Positions 1-8,038 of a stretch of 40,025 nt of DNA are shown piece by piece (position 1 is the stretch's first letter; each line of letters starts with the position of its first letter). This DNA comes from Hugenholtzia roseola DSM 9546 (GTDB lineage: Bacteria > Bacteroidota > Bacteroidia > Cytophagales > Bernardetiaceae), in the NCBI RefSeq assembly GCF_000422585.1, contig NZ_KE383883.1:146986-187010 (forward strand), in the 5' to 3' direction. The notes below the pieces were generated by a model. The model was not told the DNA's origin. It worked only from the letters and a program-made list of their open reading frames with translations, and made no database searches. Made by a program: the position numbers and the translations under genes.

Positions 1-638
1 TTGCCTAATTGATTTTGAATGATTTTTGGAAGTTTATTGCGCAGACGCGCCAATACAAGCAACTGCTTGACATACTTATTTAACGCAGTAATATCGCTTT
101 TTAGTTGCGAAAGGCGGAATAAAATTTTGCTCACGACCTCCTCTTGTTTTTCTTTTCCGAAATCCGCTAAAACTGCCATAATAACTTCTTCGGCATGTTC
201 AGATTCGATAAATTCTTTGTAGGAATAATCTCTAAAAGATTTTAATCGAAAACCTGTAAATATTTCCGAAGGCGCAAGGGTAGCACGCATATTGCTGGGC
301 GTTTCACCTAAGTAATAAACAATTTGAATAATAGGTTTTTGATACTTTTTTTGTAAAATGGCATAATATTCTTGCATACGAAGTAGCATATTTGGCTCAT
401 CTCTTGCCTGAAATTCTAAGTGCAGGATAAATTCTTTTTCGTCTTGGGTGGTGATAAAAATTAGAAAATCCGCCTCGCGTTCTAAGGTAGTTTGCAGCTT
501 ATCTTTTAATAAATCATATTTTTTGATATGAAAACCCAACTGTCTTTCTGAAAACTGCAAGACGTATCCTAAGATATTTTCCTTTAAAATTTTATCGTAA
601 AGATTTTGCTCTTTTTGATTAGGTTTTTCGTCTTTCAT
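1..638 (-). CDS. Rpn/PD-(D/E)XK nuclease-like protein, C-terminus cut by window edge
   Basis: The reading frame starts at the ATG read leftward from 638 and stays open to base 1, so about 212 residues are visible and the C-terminus lies outside the window. A charged N-terminus is followed by a PD-(D/E)XK-like core: an aspartate in EREADFLIFI (about residue 57) and then HLEFQ (E75-x-Q77). This D...ExQ pattern, with the following region that resembles DUF4351/Rpn-type proteins, fits the recombination-promoting nuclease/putative transposase superfamily. Characterised Rpn proteins cut DNA and raise recombination in E. coli; activity here is inference. It is a different subfamily from the tandem Rpn genes at the right end of the window, with no obvious residue-level similarity outside the core. 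It is transcribed away from the dehydrogenase at 713, whose stop lies 74 bases from its start, so the two could be co-transcribed. Confidence 0.75.
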   Translation of the reverse strand, partial: MKDEKPNQKEQNLYDKILKENILGYVLQFSERQLGFHIKKYDLLKDKLQTTLEREADFLIFITTQDEKEFILHLEFQARDEPNMLLRMQEYYAILQKKYQKPIIQIVYYLGETPSNMRATLAPSEIFTGFRLKSFRDYSYKEFIESEHAEEVIMAVLADFGKEKQEEVVSKILFRLSQLKSDITALNKYVKQLLVLARLRNKLPKIIQNQLG

Positions 639-712
639 ATTAAACTTTCCACAGATAGAAGTAGCGAAAATATCAATAAAGGTAGAGAAAATTTTGTTCT
701 CTTGTTCTGCAC

Positions 713-1684
713 TTAGGAGCGTTTTTCTTTTTCCTCTTTGAGGTACGCCTTGATTTTGAGAGCCAGCACTTCATTGATACGGCGATAGGATTGGTGCGTC
801 CAGCCTGCTACGTGTGGAGTTAGAATTACGTCGGGGCGTTCGAAAAGGGCTTGGTAGCTTTTCTTTTGTGCAGGTGTGAGGCGTTCCAACTGTTCATTCT
901 CTAAAACATCTAAGGCAGCCCCTGCTACTTTTCCAAGTTCTAAGGCATTGAGAAGTGCCTGCGTATTCAAAATTTCCCCTCTTGCTGTGTTGATAAGAAA
1001 GATGGGCTTTCTAAATCCTGCCAAATAAGCGGCATTGACGCTATTTTTGTTTCGCTCATCAAGCGGAAAATGCAGGCTTACGATGTCCGCCTTCGCTTGT
1101 AGGGTAGGAAAATCTACTGCCTGCGCCCATTGTAGGCTTTGAGAAGTAAAGGCAGCCTCGTTTTTATCAAAGGCAAGCACCTTTGTACCAAAACCGCTCA
1201 ACTTACGGGCTAAGGTCTGTCCCATGTTTCCATAGCCGATAATGCCCACCGTTTGACTACCCAACTCGATACCACGATTTGCCTCTCTCTGCCAAAGGTA
1301 TTGGCGCACCTGCTTATCTGCCGCCACAATTTTGTGCAAAAGGGCAAGCATCAGACCAATGGTATGTTCGGCGACGGCATCACGATTTCCCTCTGGCGCG
1401 TGCAAGAGTTTGATGTTGCGAGCAGCCAAATAAGAGAGGTCTATTTCGTCCAGACCTGCCCCTGCACGTGCAATGAGGCGCAATTGAGGTGCTTTTTGAA
1501 GCACTCTTTCCGTCAGTTTGAGTTTGCTACGCAAGACCAAACCATCATACATTTTAAGCATATTTTCGGCTTCGGCAGGGCTTAGATACGGCTTGTAATC
1601 TATCTGCAAATCCAAATCGGGGGCAGCAAAAAGTTCTTCAAAGGAATGATGCAAGACATCGATGATAAGGATTTTGAAAGGCAT
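713..1684 (-). CDS. D-isomer-specific 2-hydroxyacid dehydrogenase (phosphoglycerate dehydrogenase-like)
   Basis: A cytoplasmic NAD(P)-dependent oxidoreductase of 323 residues, normal for a one-subunit D-2-hydroxyacid dehydrogenase without a C-terminal ACT domain. The Rossmann motif GYGNMG (150-155) sits in a typical VGIIGYGNMG context. The family's catalytic triad is visible: Arg235 in NTARGE, Glu264 in LDVLENE, and His291 in TPHVAG. The substrate loop RAGAGLDEID (73-82) resembles 3-phosphoglycerate dehydrogenases (RAGxGxDNID), so a serine-pathway role is possible; a broader 2-oxoacid reductase is equally compatible. No serC or other serine gene is adjacent. It diverges from ftsX, with starts about 200 bases apart. 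The ATG at 1684 gives a complete N-terminal catalytic domain (KILIIDVLHH). Confidence 0.88.
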   Translation of the reverse strand: MPFKILIIDVLHHSFEELFAAPDLDLQIDYKPYLSPAEAENMLKMYDGLVLRSKLKLTERVLQKAPQLRLIARAGAGLDEIDLSYLAARNIKLLHAPEGNRDAVAEHTIGLMLALLHKIVAADKQVRQYLWQREANRGIELGSQTVGIIGYGNMGQTLARKLSGFGTKVLAFDKNEAAFTSQSLQWAQAVDFPTLQAKADIVSLHFPLDERNKNSVNAAYLAGFRKPIFLINTARGEILNTQALLNALELGKVAGAALDVLENEQLERLTPAQKKSYQALFERPDVILTPHVAGWTHQSYRRINEVLALKIKAYLKEEKEKRS

Positions 1685-1881
1685 AAGGGTAGGAAATGTA
1701 AAGGAAAGAAGGGGAAAAAGAGTAGCCTCCCCTACAAAGATGCAAAAACTTTTCCTAAAAAGCGGGGCTATGCTTCGTTTTTTTTGTGCGAAAAGCCCTA
1801 TTTTTGTAAGACCTCCCCTTGCACTCTGACAAAGGGCAAACCATAGGGCGCATTTTATCTTACCTCTGTCCCTTTTTTGAT

Positions 1882-2775
1882 ATGCTCAACCGTTCTCTTG
1901 CCCAAAAACGTATCGGCAGCTACCCCTATCTTAGCGTACTTATCAATATCAGCCTTGCACTAACCATTACGGGCATTTTGGTCTTGCTTTGGCTCTACGC
2001 CCAAGCCTTTTCTACCAAAACCCAAGAAAACATAGAAGTAGAACTCTACCTACGACGCGATATTAGCTCGAAAGAACGGCTTTCTATCCAACAAAGTTTG
2101 GCGCAAAAAAACTTTATCGCACAAGACGCAAAAGGAAAAGCGCGGATTCGTTTTGTTTCCAAAGAAGAAGCCGCCAAACTCCTGACGCAAGAAGTAGGAA
2201 AGGATTTTGTTCAGATTATCGGACAAAACCCCCTGCCCGACGTTTTTTATATCAATTTGAAACAGGAATATTACCAAAAATCGCGCATAGAGCCTATCAA
2301 AGCCGAGTTGGAAGCCATCGAAGGCGTGATAGAAGTAGGCTACAAAGAGCGGTATGTGCTTGAAATTCAGCGAAATTTGCGCATCATCAGCCTTATTTTT
2401 ATCTGTTTTGCTGTGGCATATTTTGTGGCTGCCATCGTGCTTATCAATAACGCCATTCGCTTGGCTCTCTTTTCGCAACGCTTTCTAATACGCAGCATGC
2501 AATTAGTGGGCGCAACTGCCGATTTTATCAAAAGACCCTTTGTGATACGCGCCTTTTGGCAGGGACTTATCAGTGCCGCCATTGCCACAACGCTGGTAGT
2601 GCTGCTTATGCAAATTGTTTTTGTGTGGATAGCCGATTTGGAGGTGCTGCACCAAAGTTATTACTATTTGTATGTCTTTTTGGTCTTGCTTTTGGTCGGA
2701 ATTAGCGTCAATGTGGCGAGTGCCTATTGGGTCTGTGGCAAATATTTGAAGATGTCCTTAGACGATTTGTATTAA
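1882..2775 (+). CDS. ftsX: Cell division ABC transporter permease FtsX
   Basis: FtsX is the membrane subunit of FtsEX, which couples cytokinesis to peptidoglycan hydrolase activation. The protein has 297 residues with the expected topology: TM1 about 18-40, a large extracytoplasmic domain (about 42-165, including FVSKEEAAKLL and NPLPDVFYINL, typical of the family), then TM2 168-190, TM3 228-250 and TM4 260-282. The ATG at 1882 is preferred over an in-frame TTG 63 bases upstream because the N-terminus then matches Bacteroidota FtsX (RIGSYPYLSVLINISLAL). A good -7 element, TATTTTTG, lies at 1799-1806 but its -33 partner is weak. ftsE is not in the window, which is common in this phylum. It probably heads an operon with the YraN-like gene 61 bases downstream. 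Confidence 0.9.
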   Translation: MLNRSLAQKRIGSYPYLSVLINISLALTITGILVLLWLYAQAFSTKTQENIEVELYLRRDISSKERLSIQQSLAQKNFIAQDAKGKARIRFVSKEEAAKLLTQEVGKDFVQIIGQNPLPDVFYINLKQEYYQKSRIEPIKAELEAIEGVIEVGYKERYVLEIQRNLRIISLIFICFAVAYFVAAIVLINNAIRLALFSQRFLIRSMQLVGATADFIKRPFVIRAFWQGLISAAIATTLVVLLMQIVFVWIADLEVLHQSYYYLYVFLVLLLVGISVNVASAYWVCGKYLKMSLDDLY

Positions 2776-2836
2776 AATTGGCAAAATCTTTTGTGATTGC
2801 AAAGGCATTACTACCAAAGAAACAAACGAAAATCTC

Positions 2837-3193
2837 ATGCCAAAATCAAAAGCGAATACGCAATCTTTGGGCAAAGAAGGCGAGGCGCGTGCCTTGTCGT
2901 TTTTGTTGGAAAAAGGCTATAAATTGGTTGCGCAAAACTTTCGCGCTGGGCGCGGCGAAATAGATTTGATAGTTTGCAAGGGCGAAATCTTAGCTTTTGT
3001 GGAAGTGAAGCAGCGCAAAAATGACGACTTCGGCAATCCAGAAGCCTTTGTCAGTGCCAAACAAGTGGACAAAATCCTACAAACCGCCGAAACTTTCCTC
3101 GAACAAAACCCTTGGCAGGGGGCTATCCGCTTCGACATCTTAGCCATTCTAACCGAAAAAAACGAACTCCTGCATCTTGAAGATGCTTTCTAA
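2837..3193 (+). CDS. YraN family (UPF0102) putative endonuclease-fold protein
   Basis: A 118-residue protein of usual YraN length. The family is related to Holliday-junction-resolvase-like PD-(D/E)XK nucleases, and its cellular role is not settled. The expected motifs are visible in order: LGKEGEARA (11-19), NFRAGRGEIDLI (34-45, with E41 and D43), VEVKQR (55-60, the E-x-K pair) and a helical segment around AKQVDKI. All putative metal-binding residues are present, so the fold is probably intact. It lies 61 bases after ftsX and its stop codon directly abuts the start of the next membrane-protein gene, which indicates one transcript. Confidence 0.9.
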   Translation: MPKSKANTQSLGKEGEARALSFLLEKGYKLVAQNFRAGRGEIDLIVCKGEILAFVEVKQRKNDDFGNPEAFVSAKQVDKILQTAETFLEQNPWQGAIRFDILAILTEKNELLHLEDAF

Positions 3194-4195
3194 ATGCTTA
3201 TGCTCACCGATACTTGGGTTATTGCACAATTATTAGGACAATTTTGCTTACTGCTTTTGGCATCAGTGGCACTCTTTTGGTCGGTGCGCCTTGTTTTCAG
3301 TTGGCAGCAAGGCAGCACCTCGCCCCTACAAATTGCTTTGGAAAAACGTACTTATTTGGTCAGTGCGATTCTCGAAATGCTCATGCTGCTCCAAATGCTT
3401 TTGGTCGTGATTTATCTGGTTACGCTCAACGAACACTTGCCCGCCCTACTCAAAGGGGCAATGTGCGCCGAAGGCTCTTTGGCTGCCAATGACTACGGCA
3501 AGCCTGCTTTTATTTTAAAAATCAGCTCTTTTATAGGTTCTCTTTTTTTCTATCTTTTAAATCATTTAGACCAAAAAGACCCTGCCTCTGCGCTCACACC
3601 ACGCAAGTATTGGGTGCTTTTTATGATTTTACCACTGCTTTTTTTAGATTTTACAACTACTTTTTTGTACTATGCCAACATAGACCCGCAAGTCATTACC
3701 ACTTGCTGTAGTGTCAATCTTTTTGAAAAGCGACTCAATCCGCATCAATTTTTAGAAGCCTCTGCCTTGACAGAAAAGGCAGTCTGGACATTCTACGCAC
3801 TTATTCTCTTACAGACTTTTTTGGTCTTGCTGCTAAAAAAAATCATAAAGAAAAAAGGATTTATTTTATTTTGGTTACTGCTTTTGGTAGTTTATACCTT
3901 TGTAGGGGTGCATAGCCTCGAAAATCATTTTGTAAAATACATCTACGGACTGCCTTCTCATCTTTGCCTCTACGATACCTTTTTAGGGCATTATCACTAC
4001 GTTGGCTACGCACTTACGAGCGGTTATTTGATGCTATGGGTATCGCTTTTGTGGCTTTTTTTAGTTTGTTTTTTTGGAAAAAAAATAGGGTATCAAATTC
4101 CTTATCGCAAGCTACAATTTTGGCTTTTATGGGGGCTTCTGCTAAGTGGCGTGCTGCCTTCGCTATATGAATGGTTTTGGGAAGGGAAATTGTAG
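3194..4195 (+). CDS. Eight-TM membrane protein with conserved-looking Cys/His residues, unknown function
   Basis: Unknown function. The 333-residue protein has about eight hydrophobic segments (near 11-35, 55-78, 104-122, 138-160, 196-216, 222-240, 273-293 and 305-323). The regions between them carry Cys91 in GAMCAEG, the pair Cys171-Cys172 in ITTCCSVN, then His256 and Cys258 in PSHLCLYD, and His266/His268 in GHYHYVGY. These blocks read like conserved motifs, and I recall similar unnamed membrane proteins in other Gram-negative phyla, but this could not be checked. A thiol redox, metal or haem-related role is possible inference only. The ATG directly follows the YraN-like stop codon (TAA-ATG), so translation is probably coupled. 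The gene converges on the lipoprotein gene at 4239 with 43 bases between and no obvious hairpin. Confidence 0.8.
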   Translation: MLMLTDTWVIAQLLGQFCLLLLASVALFWSVRLVFSWQQGSTSPLQIALEKRTYLVSAILEMLMLLQMLLVVIYLVTLNEHLPALLKGAMCAEGSLAANDYGKPAFILKISSFIGSLFFYLLNHLDQKDPASALTPRKYWVLFMILPLLFLDFTTTFLYYANIDPQVITTCCSVNLFEKRLNPHQFLEASALTEKAVWTFYALILLQTFLVLLLKKIIKKKGFILFWLLLLVVYTFVGVHSLENHFVKYIYGLPSHLCLYDTFLGHYHYVGYALTSGYLMLWVSLLWLFLVCFFGKKIGYQIPYRKLQFWLLWGLLLSGVLPSLYEWFWEGKL

Positions 4196-4238
4196 CAAAA
4201 GACACAAGAAAATTGCTTTTTTTATTTTTAAAAAAGTT

Positions 4239-4754
4239 TTATTTATTTAGCAAAATTTTAATTTCTATTACCATTTGTAAATTCACGCCGCCCGAAGGAA
4301 AGATAAAAACGGCGCGGTTTTCCAATTCCATCAGGTTTTCGGTTAGGGTCTTGATTTGGAAAGTTTCGGTAGTCTTTCGGTTGTTTCTGCCAATTTGAAG
4401 CGCAATTCCTTCGTCTAAAAGTGCGCCTTCGAGATAAATTTTGGGTATTTGCTCCCCATTTTGCGCCTGAAACTGCCAAACATTTTCTACGCCTATCTCT
4501 TCCTGAAAAAAAGTGTAAGTGCCGCCCGAAGTGCCTTGCAGGGTGAAAAGCATTTCGCCTTCTTCTATGGTTTCGATATTATTAAAATTTGCTAACTCTA
4601 TTTCCGTATGATACCTTTGCACCTGCCACCTGCCTTCGAGCAGATTTGCCCAATTCTGGTTCGGATTCGCTGGCTCATCTTTACAAGAAAAAAGCAACCC
4701 CAAAGCCAATAACACCCAAAGATGTCTGCATAGATGCGTAAAAATAAATTCCAT
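4239..4754 (-). CDS. Lipoprotein with lipocalin-like domain
   Basis: A 171-residue exported protein. A hydrophobic leader (HLWVLLALGLLFSC) ends in a lipobox with Cys24, which would be lipidated after signal peptidase II cleavage. The mature part starts with a charged linker (KDEPANPN), then WANLLEGRWQVQRY, the opening strand typical of the small lipocalin-like domains common in Bacteroidota lipoproteins. It continues with alternating beta strands and no enzymatic motif. Function is unknown; similar proteins are surface or periplasmic. It lies alone on the minus strand, converging with the membrane-protein gene to its left. Confidence 0.8.
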   Translation of the reverse strand: MEFIFTHLCRHLWVLLALGLLFSCKDEPANPNQNWANLLEGRWQVQRYHTEIELANFNNIETIEEGEMLFTLQGTSGGTYTFFQEEIGVENVWQFQAQNGEQIPKIYLEGALLDEGIALQIGRNNRKTTETFQIKTLTENLMELENRAVFIFPSGGVNLQMVIEIKILLNK

Positions 4755-4917
4755 CGCTTTTAAAAATTAGAACATAGCTAAAATAAGCGCAAATTTACAC
4801 AAAAAAAATGAATAGGGCAAACTACTTTTGATTAGATTTTCTGTGCCGCTAATTCAAAAGGCTTCCAACCCAATTTCGAGCTTGAAAAATGATTTTGCTT
4901 CAATCAAATTTCAAAGA

Positions 4918-4972
4918 GGACAATGCCTTGTCCCTGCATTTGCATTTGATTTTTAGAATTTAACATCACTAC
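4918..4972. repeat. Right-end fragment of the inner palindromic element family
   Basis: This stretch contains the word ATGCCTTGTCCCTGCATTTG followed by TTTTTAGAATTTAACATCAC. It matches the right end of the 170-177 bp inner elements at 12831-13000 and 26130-26306. The left end is not recognisable here, so it looks like a truncated or decayed copy. It ends three bases before the stop codon of the acyltransferase gene. Confidence 0.75.
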
Positions 4973-4975
4973 CTT

Positions 4976-5566
4976 TTACTCTCCTTTGTAGCGCACATCG
5001 AGGCTAAAATTTTCGGGAAATTTGGGCGTGATGGTCTTGTAAAAATCCATAATCTGGCGCATATCAGCCGCTATGTCATCAGAAGGGTAGATAATTTTAC
5101 CCAATCCTGCCTCCTTTCGCGCGTAGTCCATGTAGCCTAAGGCAATCGGCACGCCTGCCATTTTCGCGACATGATAAAATCCCATCTTCCATTCCTTTAC
5201 CACCGAGCGCGTGCCTTCGGGCGTAACGACGATACAGAGTTGCTCGTGTTCTTCAAAAAGACGCGCCATTGCCTCGACCGTAGAGGGGCGTTGTTCGCCT
5301 TCTTTGCGCGGACTTCTATCTATGCCGATAGCACCCAAAGATTTGAGAATCCCACCGAAAGGCGGCTTGAGCCATTCTTTTTTGATGGTAAAACGCCATT
5401 TAATTCCCATCATATCAAAACAAGCAATGGTATAAATTGCGTCCCAATTTGTAGTATGTGGAACGGCAATCATGACACAACGCTTGGCGGCATCAGGTAC
5501 AGGAATAAGTCCCGCAGTTTTCCAACCGCGCAAACGAAATATTAGACGACAAAAGGCAACGAACAT
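4976..5566 (-). CDS. PlsC-like lysophospholipid acyltransferase family protein
   Basis: A 196-residue member of the PlsC/LPLAT acyltransferase superfamily, which moves acyl groups onto glycerophospholipids or related acceptors at the inner membrane. Block I is PHTTNWD (H37 and D42, the HX4D catalytic pair; asparagine at 40 and tryptophan at 41 are typical of the short bacterial subgroup). GIDRS (81-85) is block II and TPEGTRS (115-121) is block III. The protein is shorter than E. coli PlsC (about 245 residues) and belongs to the subgroup often annotated as 1-acyl-sn-glycerol-3-phosphate acyltransferase, so the acceptor is uncertain. A decayed repeat copy ends next to its stop codon. Confidence 0.87.
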   Translation of the reverse strand: MFVAFCRLIFRLRGWKTAGLIPVPDAAKRCVMIAVPHTTNWDAIYTIACFDMMGIKWRFTIKKEWLKPPFGGILKSLGAIGIDRSPRKEGEQRPSTVEAMARLFEEHEQLCIVVTPEGTRSVVKEWKMGFYHVAKMAGVPIALGYMDYARKEAGLGKIIYPSDDIAADMRQIMDFYKTITPKFPENFSLDVRYKGE

Positions 5567-5667
5567 AGCGCAAAAGAGGAAGAAGGTAAGGAAAGACGCA
5601 TCTAAAAAGATTTCTCTTTAAAAGGATTTTGAAAACGCCTGCAAATTACGCATTTTTTAAGAAAAAA

Positions 5668-6327
5668 TTATCGCCAACCGCGCCTGCTCGTGAGCAAAGG
5701 CAGAGAATAAGCTACATCAAGCGAAAAAATAGAGTGAGGCACGCGAAAAGCGGCATTATTGAAAACCGACCGCCTGCCAAAACGGTGACGGAGATTGACC
5801 TGTAGCCACTGCCAAGCCCCGAAAGTACGCCGAAAGCCCACACCCAGCATCAGGTGATAATCCCAGCGAAAAACAAAAGGGCGTGCGTCAAATTCTTTAT
5901 CAAAAGTAGCCCAAGTATTGTAGCCTACGCCCAAACCCGTTTGCGCCTGCCACCGAAAATATTGTCCAAAAAAGAGGTAGTGCAGGGCAGTAACGCTCTC
6001 GATGTAGTCGGCACGAAAGGTGAAGCGTGTGCCTTGAAAGCCCATCTTTGCCCCTGCGGAAAGATAGCGCAGTTCCTGCTGAATCGCCCAGTTGTCTTTG
6101 AATTGGTACATCAGAAAAGTCCCCGAAGCGGCAGAAAGTTTGCGCTTATTGTCTAAATTGGCAACCTTGCTATAAGTCAGCCCTCCGACAAGCCCCCAAG
6201 AGAGCCTTTGCGCCCGAAGCGAGAGGCTGAAAAAAAAACTGCTTGTATAGATTATCCAAAAAAGCCAAATTGTTATTTTTTTGAACTTTTTGCGTGTAGA
6301 AAAAGCCTGCGGTAAAAAAGTGGTCAT
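5668..6327 (-). CDS. Outer-membrane beta-barrel protein (PorT/OMP_b-brl type)
   Basis: A 219-residue protein with a long positively charged N-terminus and a hydrophobic signal segment (about 18-38) ending SLRAQ. Amphipathic strands of alternating aromatic and polar residues follow (SWGLVGGLTYSKV, WAIQQELRYLS, YLFFGQYFRWQAQTGLGVGY, WLQVNLRHRFG), ending in VAYSLPLL. This is the pattern of an eight-stranded outer-membrane barrel of the PorT/OMP_b-brl class. The role is unknown. The basic N-region before the signal is long, so an internal start is possible, but no methionine occurs there until after the hydrophobic stretch. Confidence 0.75.
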   Translation of the reverse strand: MTTFLPQAFSTRKKFKKITIWLFWIIYTSSFFFSLSLRAQRLSWGLVGGLTYSKVANLDNKRKLSAASGTFLMYQFKDNWAIQQELRYLSAGAKMGFQGTRFTFRADYIESVTALHYLFFGQYFRWQAQTGLGVGYNTWATFDKEFDARPFVFRWDYHLMLGVGFRRTFGAWQWLQVNLRHRFGRRSVFNNAAFRVPHSIFSLDVAYSLPLLTSRRGWR

Positions 6328-6508
6328 CTCATGGGTCTGTGGTCTTGGGAAAGTAGTTTTTTTTGAAAAATGGTATAAAGTCTGTTTTATTATTTTTATT
6401 GATGCTTACAATTTAAGCCAAAATATAAAGCAGCATTTAGGCTATTGTAATTGTTAGCGATTATTTTGAAGTGTAGTTTTGGAAAAAGGAGCAGCACACA
6501 ATTAGCAC

Positions 6509-7054
6509 TTAGAAATTAGAAAACATGGTAAGGCGTGCTTGCATGCGCGGACGCTCGCCCAAAGGCACAATTACGATAATGGTCGTATTGATAGTTTCAC
6601 CATTGCGCAAAGCAAAACCCGCATGCACGTTTTCGGTACGTGTAACATCTTTGCCCTCTGCATTTTTTTCTGTCCTGCGGATAGGAATGAAAAATTGGGG
6701 CGCACGCAAGTTTGCACTACGCGAGGTAAGTCTTTTGCCTGTGGCGTTGGTGCAATCGAAGACGGCGAAAACATCAGGCGCATTTCCACTCATGGAAGTA
6801 TTGACGACGTTGTCGTTGAGCAAGACGATTTTAGAACAACCGCTTCGATTGGTCATATAAAGCGTAATTTCATAACGCTCCATCTCTTCCCTTCCTACGT
6901 CTTGTCGGCGTGCGTTGGTGATATTATAGCCCAACTCTATCCCCTCTACTTGTGCAGGGGCATTTTCGCCAATCATAATCGTTCCCTGCGCCCAAAGGTT
7001 AGTCGTGCAAAGGATTGCAAAAAAGAAGAACAGAGAGCCTACTGTTTTTTTCAT
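6509..7054 (-). CDS. Secreted protein of unknown function
   Basis: Not recognised. The start was placed at the ATG at 7054 because it begins a clean signal peptide (MKKTVGSLFFFFAI ... NLWAQ); the frame remains open upstream to 7177 but that part looks untranslated. The mature part (about 160 residues) is predicted mostly beta: ENAPAQVEGIELGYNITNAR, RYEITLYMTNRSGCSKIVLL, FFIPIRRTEKN, NTTIIVIVPLGERPRM. Two cysteines (in SGCSK and FDCTN) could form a disulphide. It may be a periplasmic or surface beta-sandwich. It is divergent from ccmB, with about 230 bases between the two start codons. Confidence 0.7.
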   Translation of the reverse strand: MKKTVGSLFFFFAILCTTNLWAQGTIMIGENAPAQVEGIELGYNITNARRQDVGREEMERYEITLYMTNRSGCSKIVLLNDNVVNTSMSGNAPDVFAVFDCTNATGKRLTSRSANLRAPQFFIPIRRTEKNAEGKDVTRTENVHAGFALRNGETINTTIIVIVPLGERPRMQARLTMFSNF

Positions 7055-7287
7055 GGTTTTAAAAATCAGGATAAAAGAATAAAGAGAAAAAAGAAAATAA
7101 AAGAAAGTGGCTTTTTTAGCAAGCCCCTTAAAGATTTGGGTTAGAAATACCCAAATATCATTCCATTTGTATTCCATAAAAAGGGCGCAATCGGGATAAA
7201 GCCAAACTTTCTACCTTTTCGTGCAGTCGCTTGTCGGGAAATTTGGTAAAAATAGGCATCTTTGCGACGAGTTTTATCATTTTTATT

Positions 7288-7953
7288 ATGCTGGTACAAA
7301 TCCTGACTCTTATCCGCAAGGAGTTTCTGTTGGAATATCGCCAAAAATCGGCGTTGAGTGGTGTCTTGCTCTATTTGAGTTCGACTATCTTTGTCTGCTA
7401 CCTTAGTTTTAGTATGGGAAAAAATGCCCTGCACCCAATTACTTGGAACGCCCTTCTGTGGATAATCCTGCTTTTTATTTCTGCCAATGCGATTGGAAAA
7501 AGTTTTTTGCAGGAGCGCGAAGGCAGGCTGATGTACTTCTACACACTCTTTCGTCCAGAGGTTCTGATTTTGGCAAAAATGCTCTACAATGCCGTCCTGA
7601 TGTTTGGTATTGGCGGCTTAGGCTTTCTGATGTACGCCTTAGTGTTGGGCAATCCGATTGCAGATATGGGTCTTTTCGTATTGATTTTGGCATTAGGCGC
7701 AATAGGCTTGGGCTTTTCCCTAACTTTTATCGCCTCCATTGCGGCACAGGCACAAAATAGTGCTACCTTGATGGCAGTTTTGGGTTTTCCCATTACCCTG
7801 CCGCTGCTACTGCTACTGATTCGCCTTTCCAAAAATGCGTTAGATGGCTTGGCATGGTCGGTTAGTTATGATAAACTCCTGATGGTCGGCTTGATAGACC
7901 TGCTTTGTTTGGCGTTGGGCTATCTTCTTTTTCCCTACATCTGGCGCAGTTAG
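7288..7953 (+). CDS. ccmB: Heme exporter / cytochrome c maturation permease CcmB
   Basis: A six-TM inner-membrane protein of 221 residues, the size of CcmB. CcmB is the permease partner of CcmA in the CcmABCD complex that releases haem-loaded CcmE for cytochrome c maturation. The start at the ATG at 7288 gives MLVQILTLIRKEFLLEYRQK, the classical CcmB N-terminus (RRELxLxxR, then a Ser/Gly/TM block). Further family signs are LLFISANAIGKSFLQEREG (conserved RSFLxE-like region after TM2) and AQNSATLMAVLGFPITLPLL (N-x4-L-x2-PLxxPL-like). No ccmA, ccmC or ccmE is in the window, so the rest of the system must lie elsewhere. It ends at a bidirectional terminator shared with hppA. Confidence 0.9.
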   Translation: MLVQILTLIRKEFLLEYRQKSALSGVLLYLSSTIFVCYLSFSMGKNALHPITWNALLWIILLFISANAIGKSFLQEREGRLMYFYTLFRPEVLILAKMLYNAVLMFGIGGLGFLMYALVLGNPIADMGLFVLILALGAIGLGFSLTFIASIAAQAQNSATLMAVLGFPITLPLLLLLIRLSKNALDGLAWSVSYDKLLMVGLIDLLCLALGYLLFPYIWRS

Positions 7954-7954
7954 C

Positions 7955-7991
7955 AAAAAAATACCGTTCCTATTGAGAACGGTATTTTTTT
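7955..7991. terminator. Bidirectional intrinsic terminator between ccmB and hppA
   Basis: A perfect 9-bp stem, ATACCGTTC / GAACGGTAT, with a 7-base loop lies at 7961-7985. It is bounded by six A on the left and seven T on the right, so it can stop transcription on both strands. It starts immediately after the ccmB stop codon and lies about 50 bases beyond the hppA stop. Confidence 0.9.
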
Positions 7992-8038
7992 GTGCTTTTG
8001 GTGGTGCTTTGCTTAGGATTTTGTTGCAAAGCCAAAAA

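Noticed and set aside
6539-7144. A 201-residue plus-strand open frame opposite the secreted protein at 6509
   Set aside because: The minus-strand frame has a clean signal peptide and beta-rich pattern; the plus-strand frame has none.
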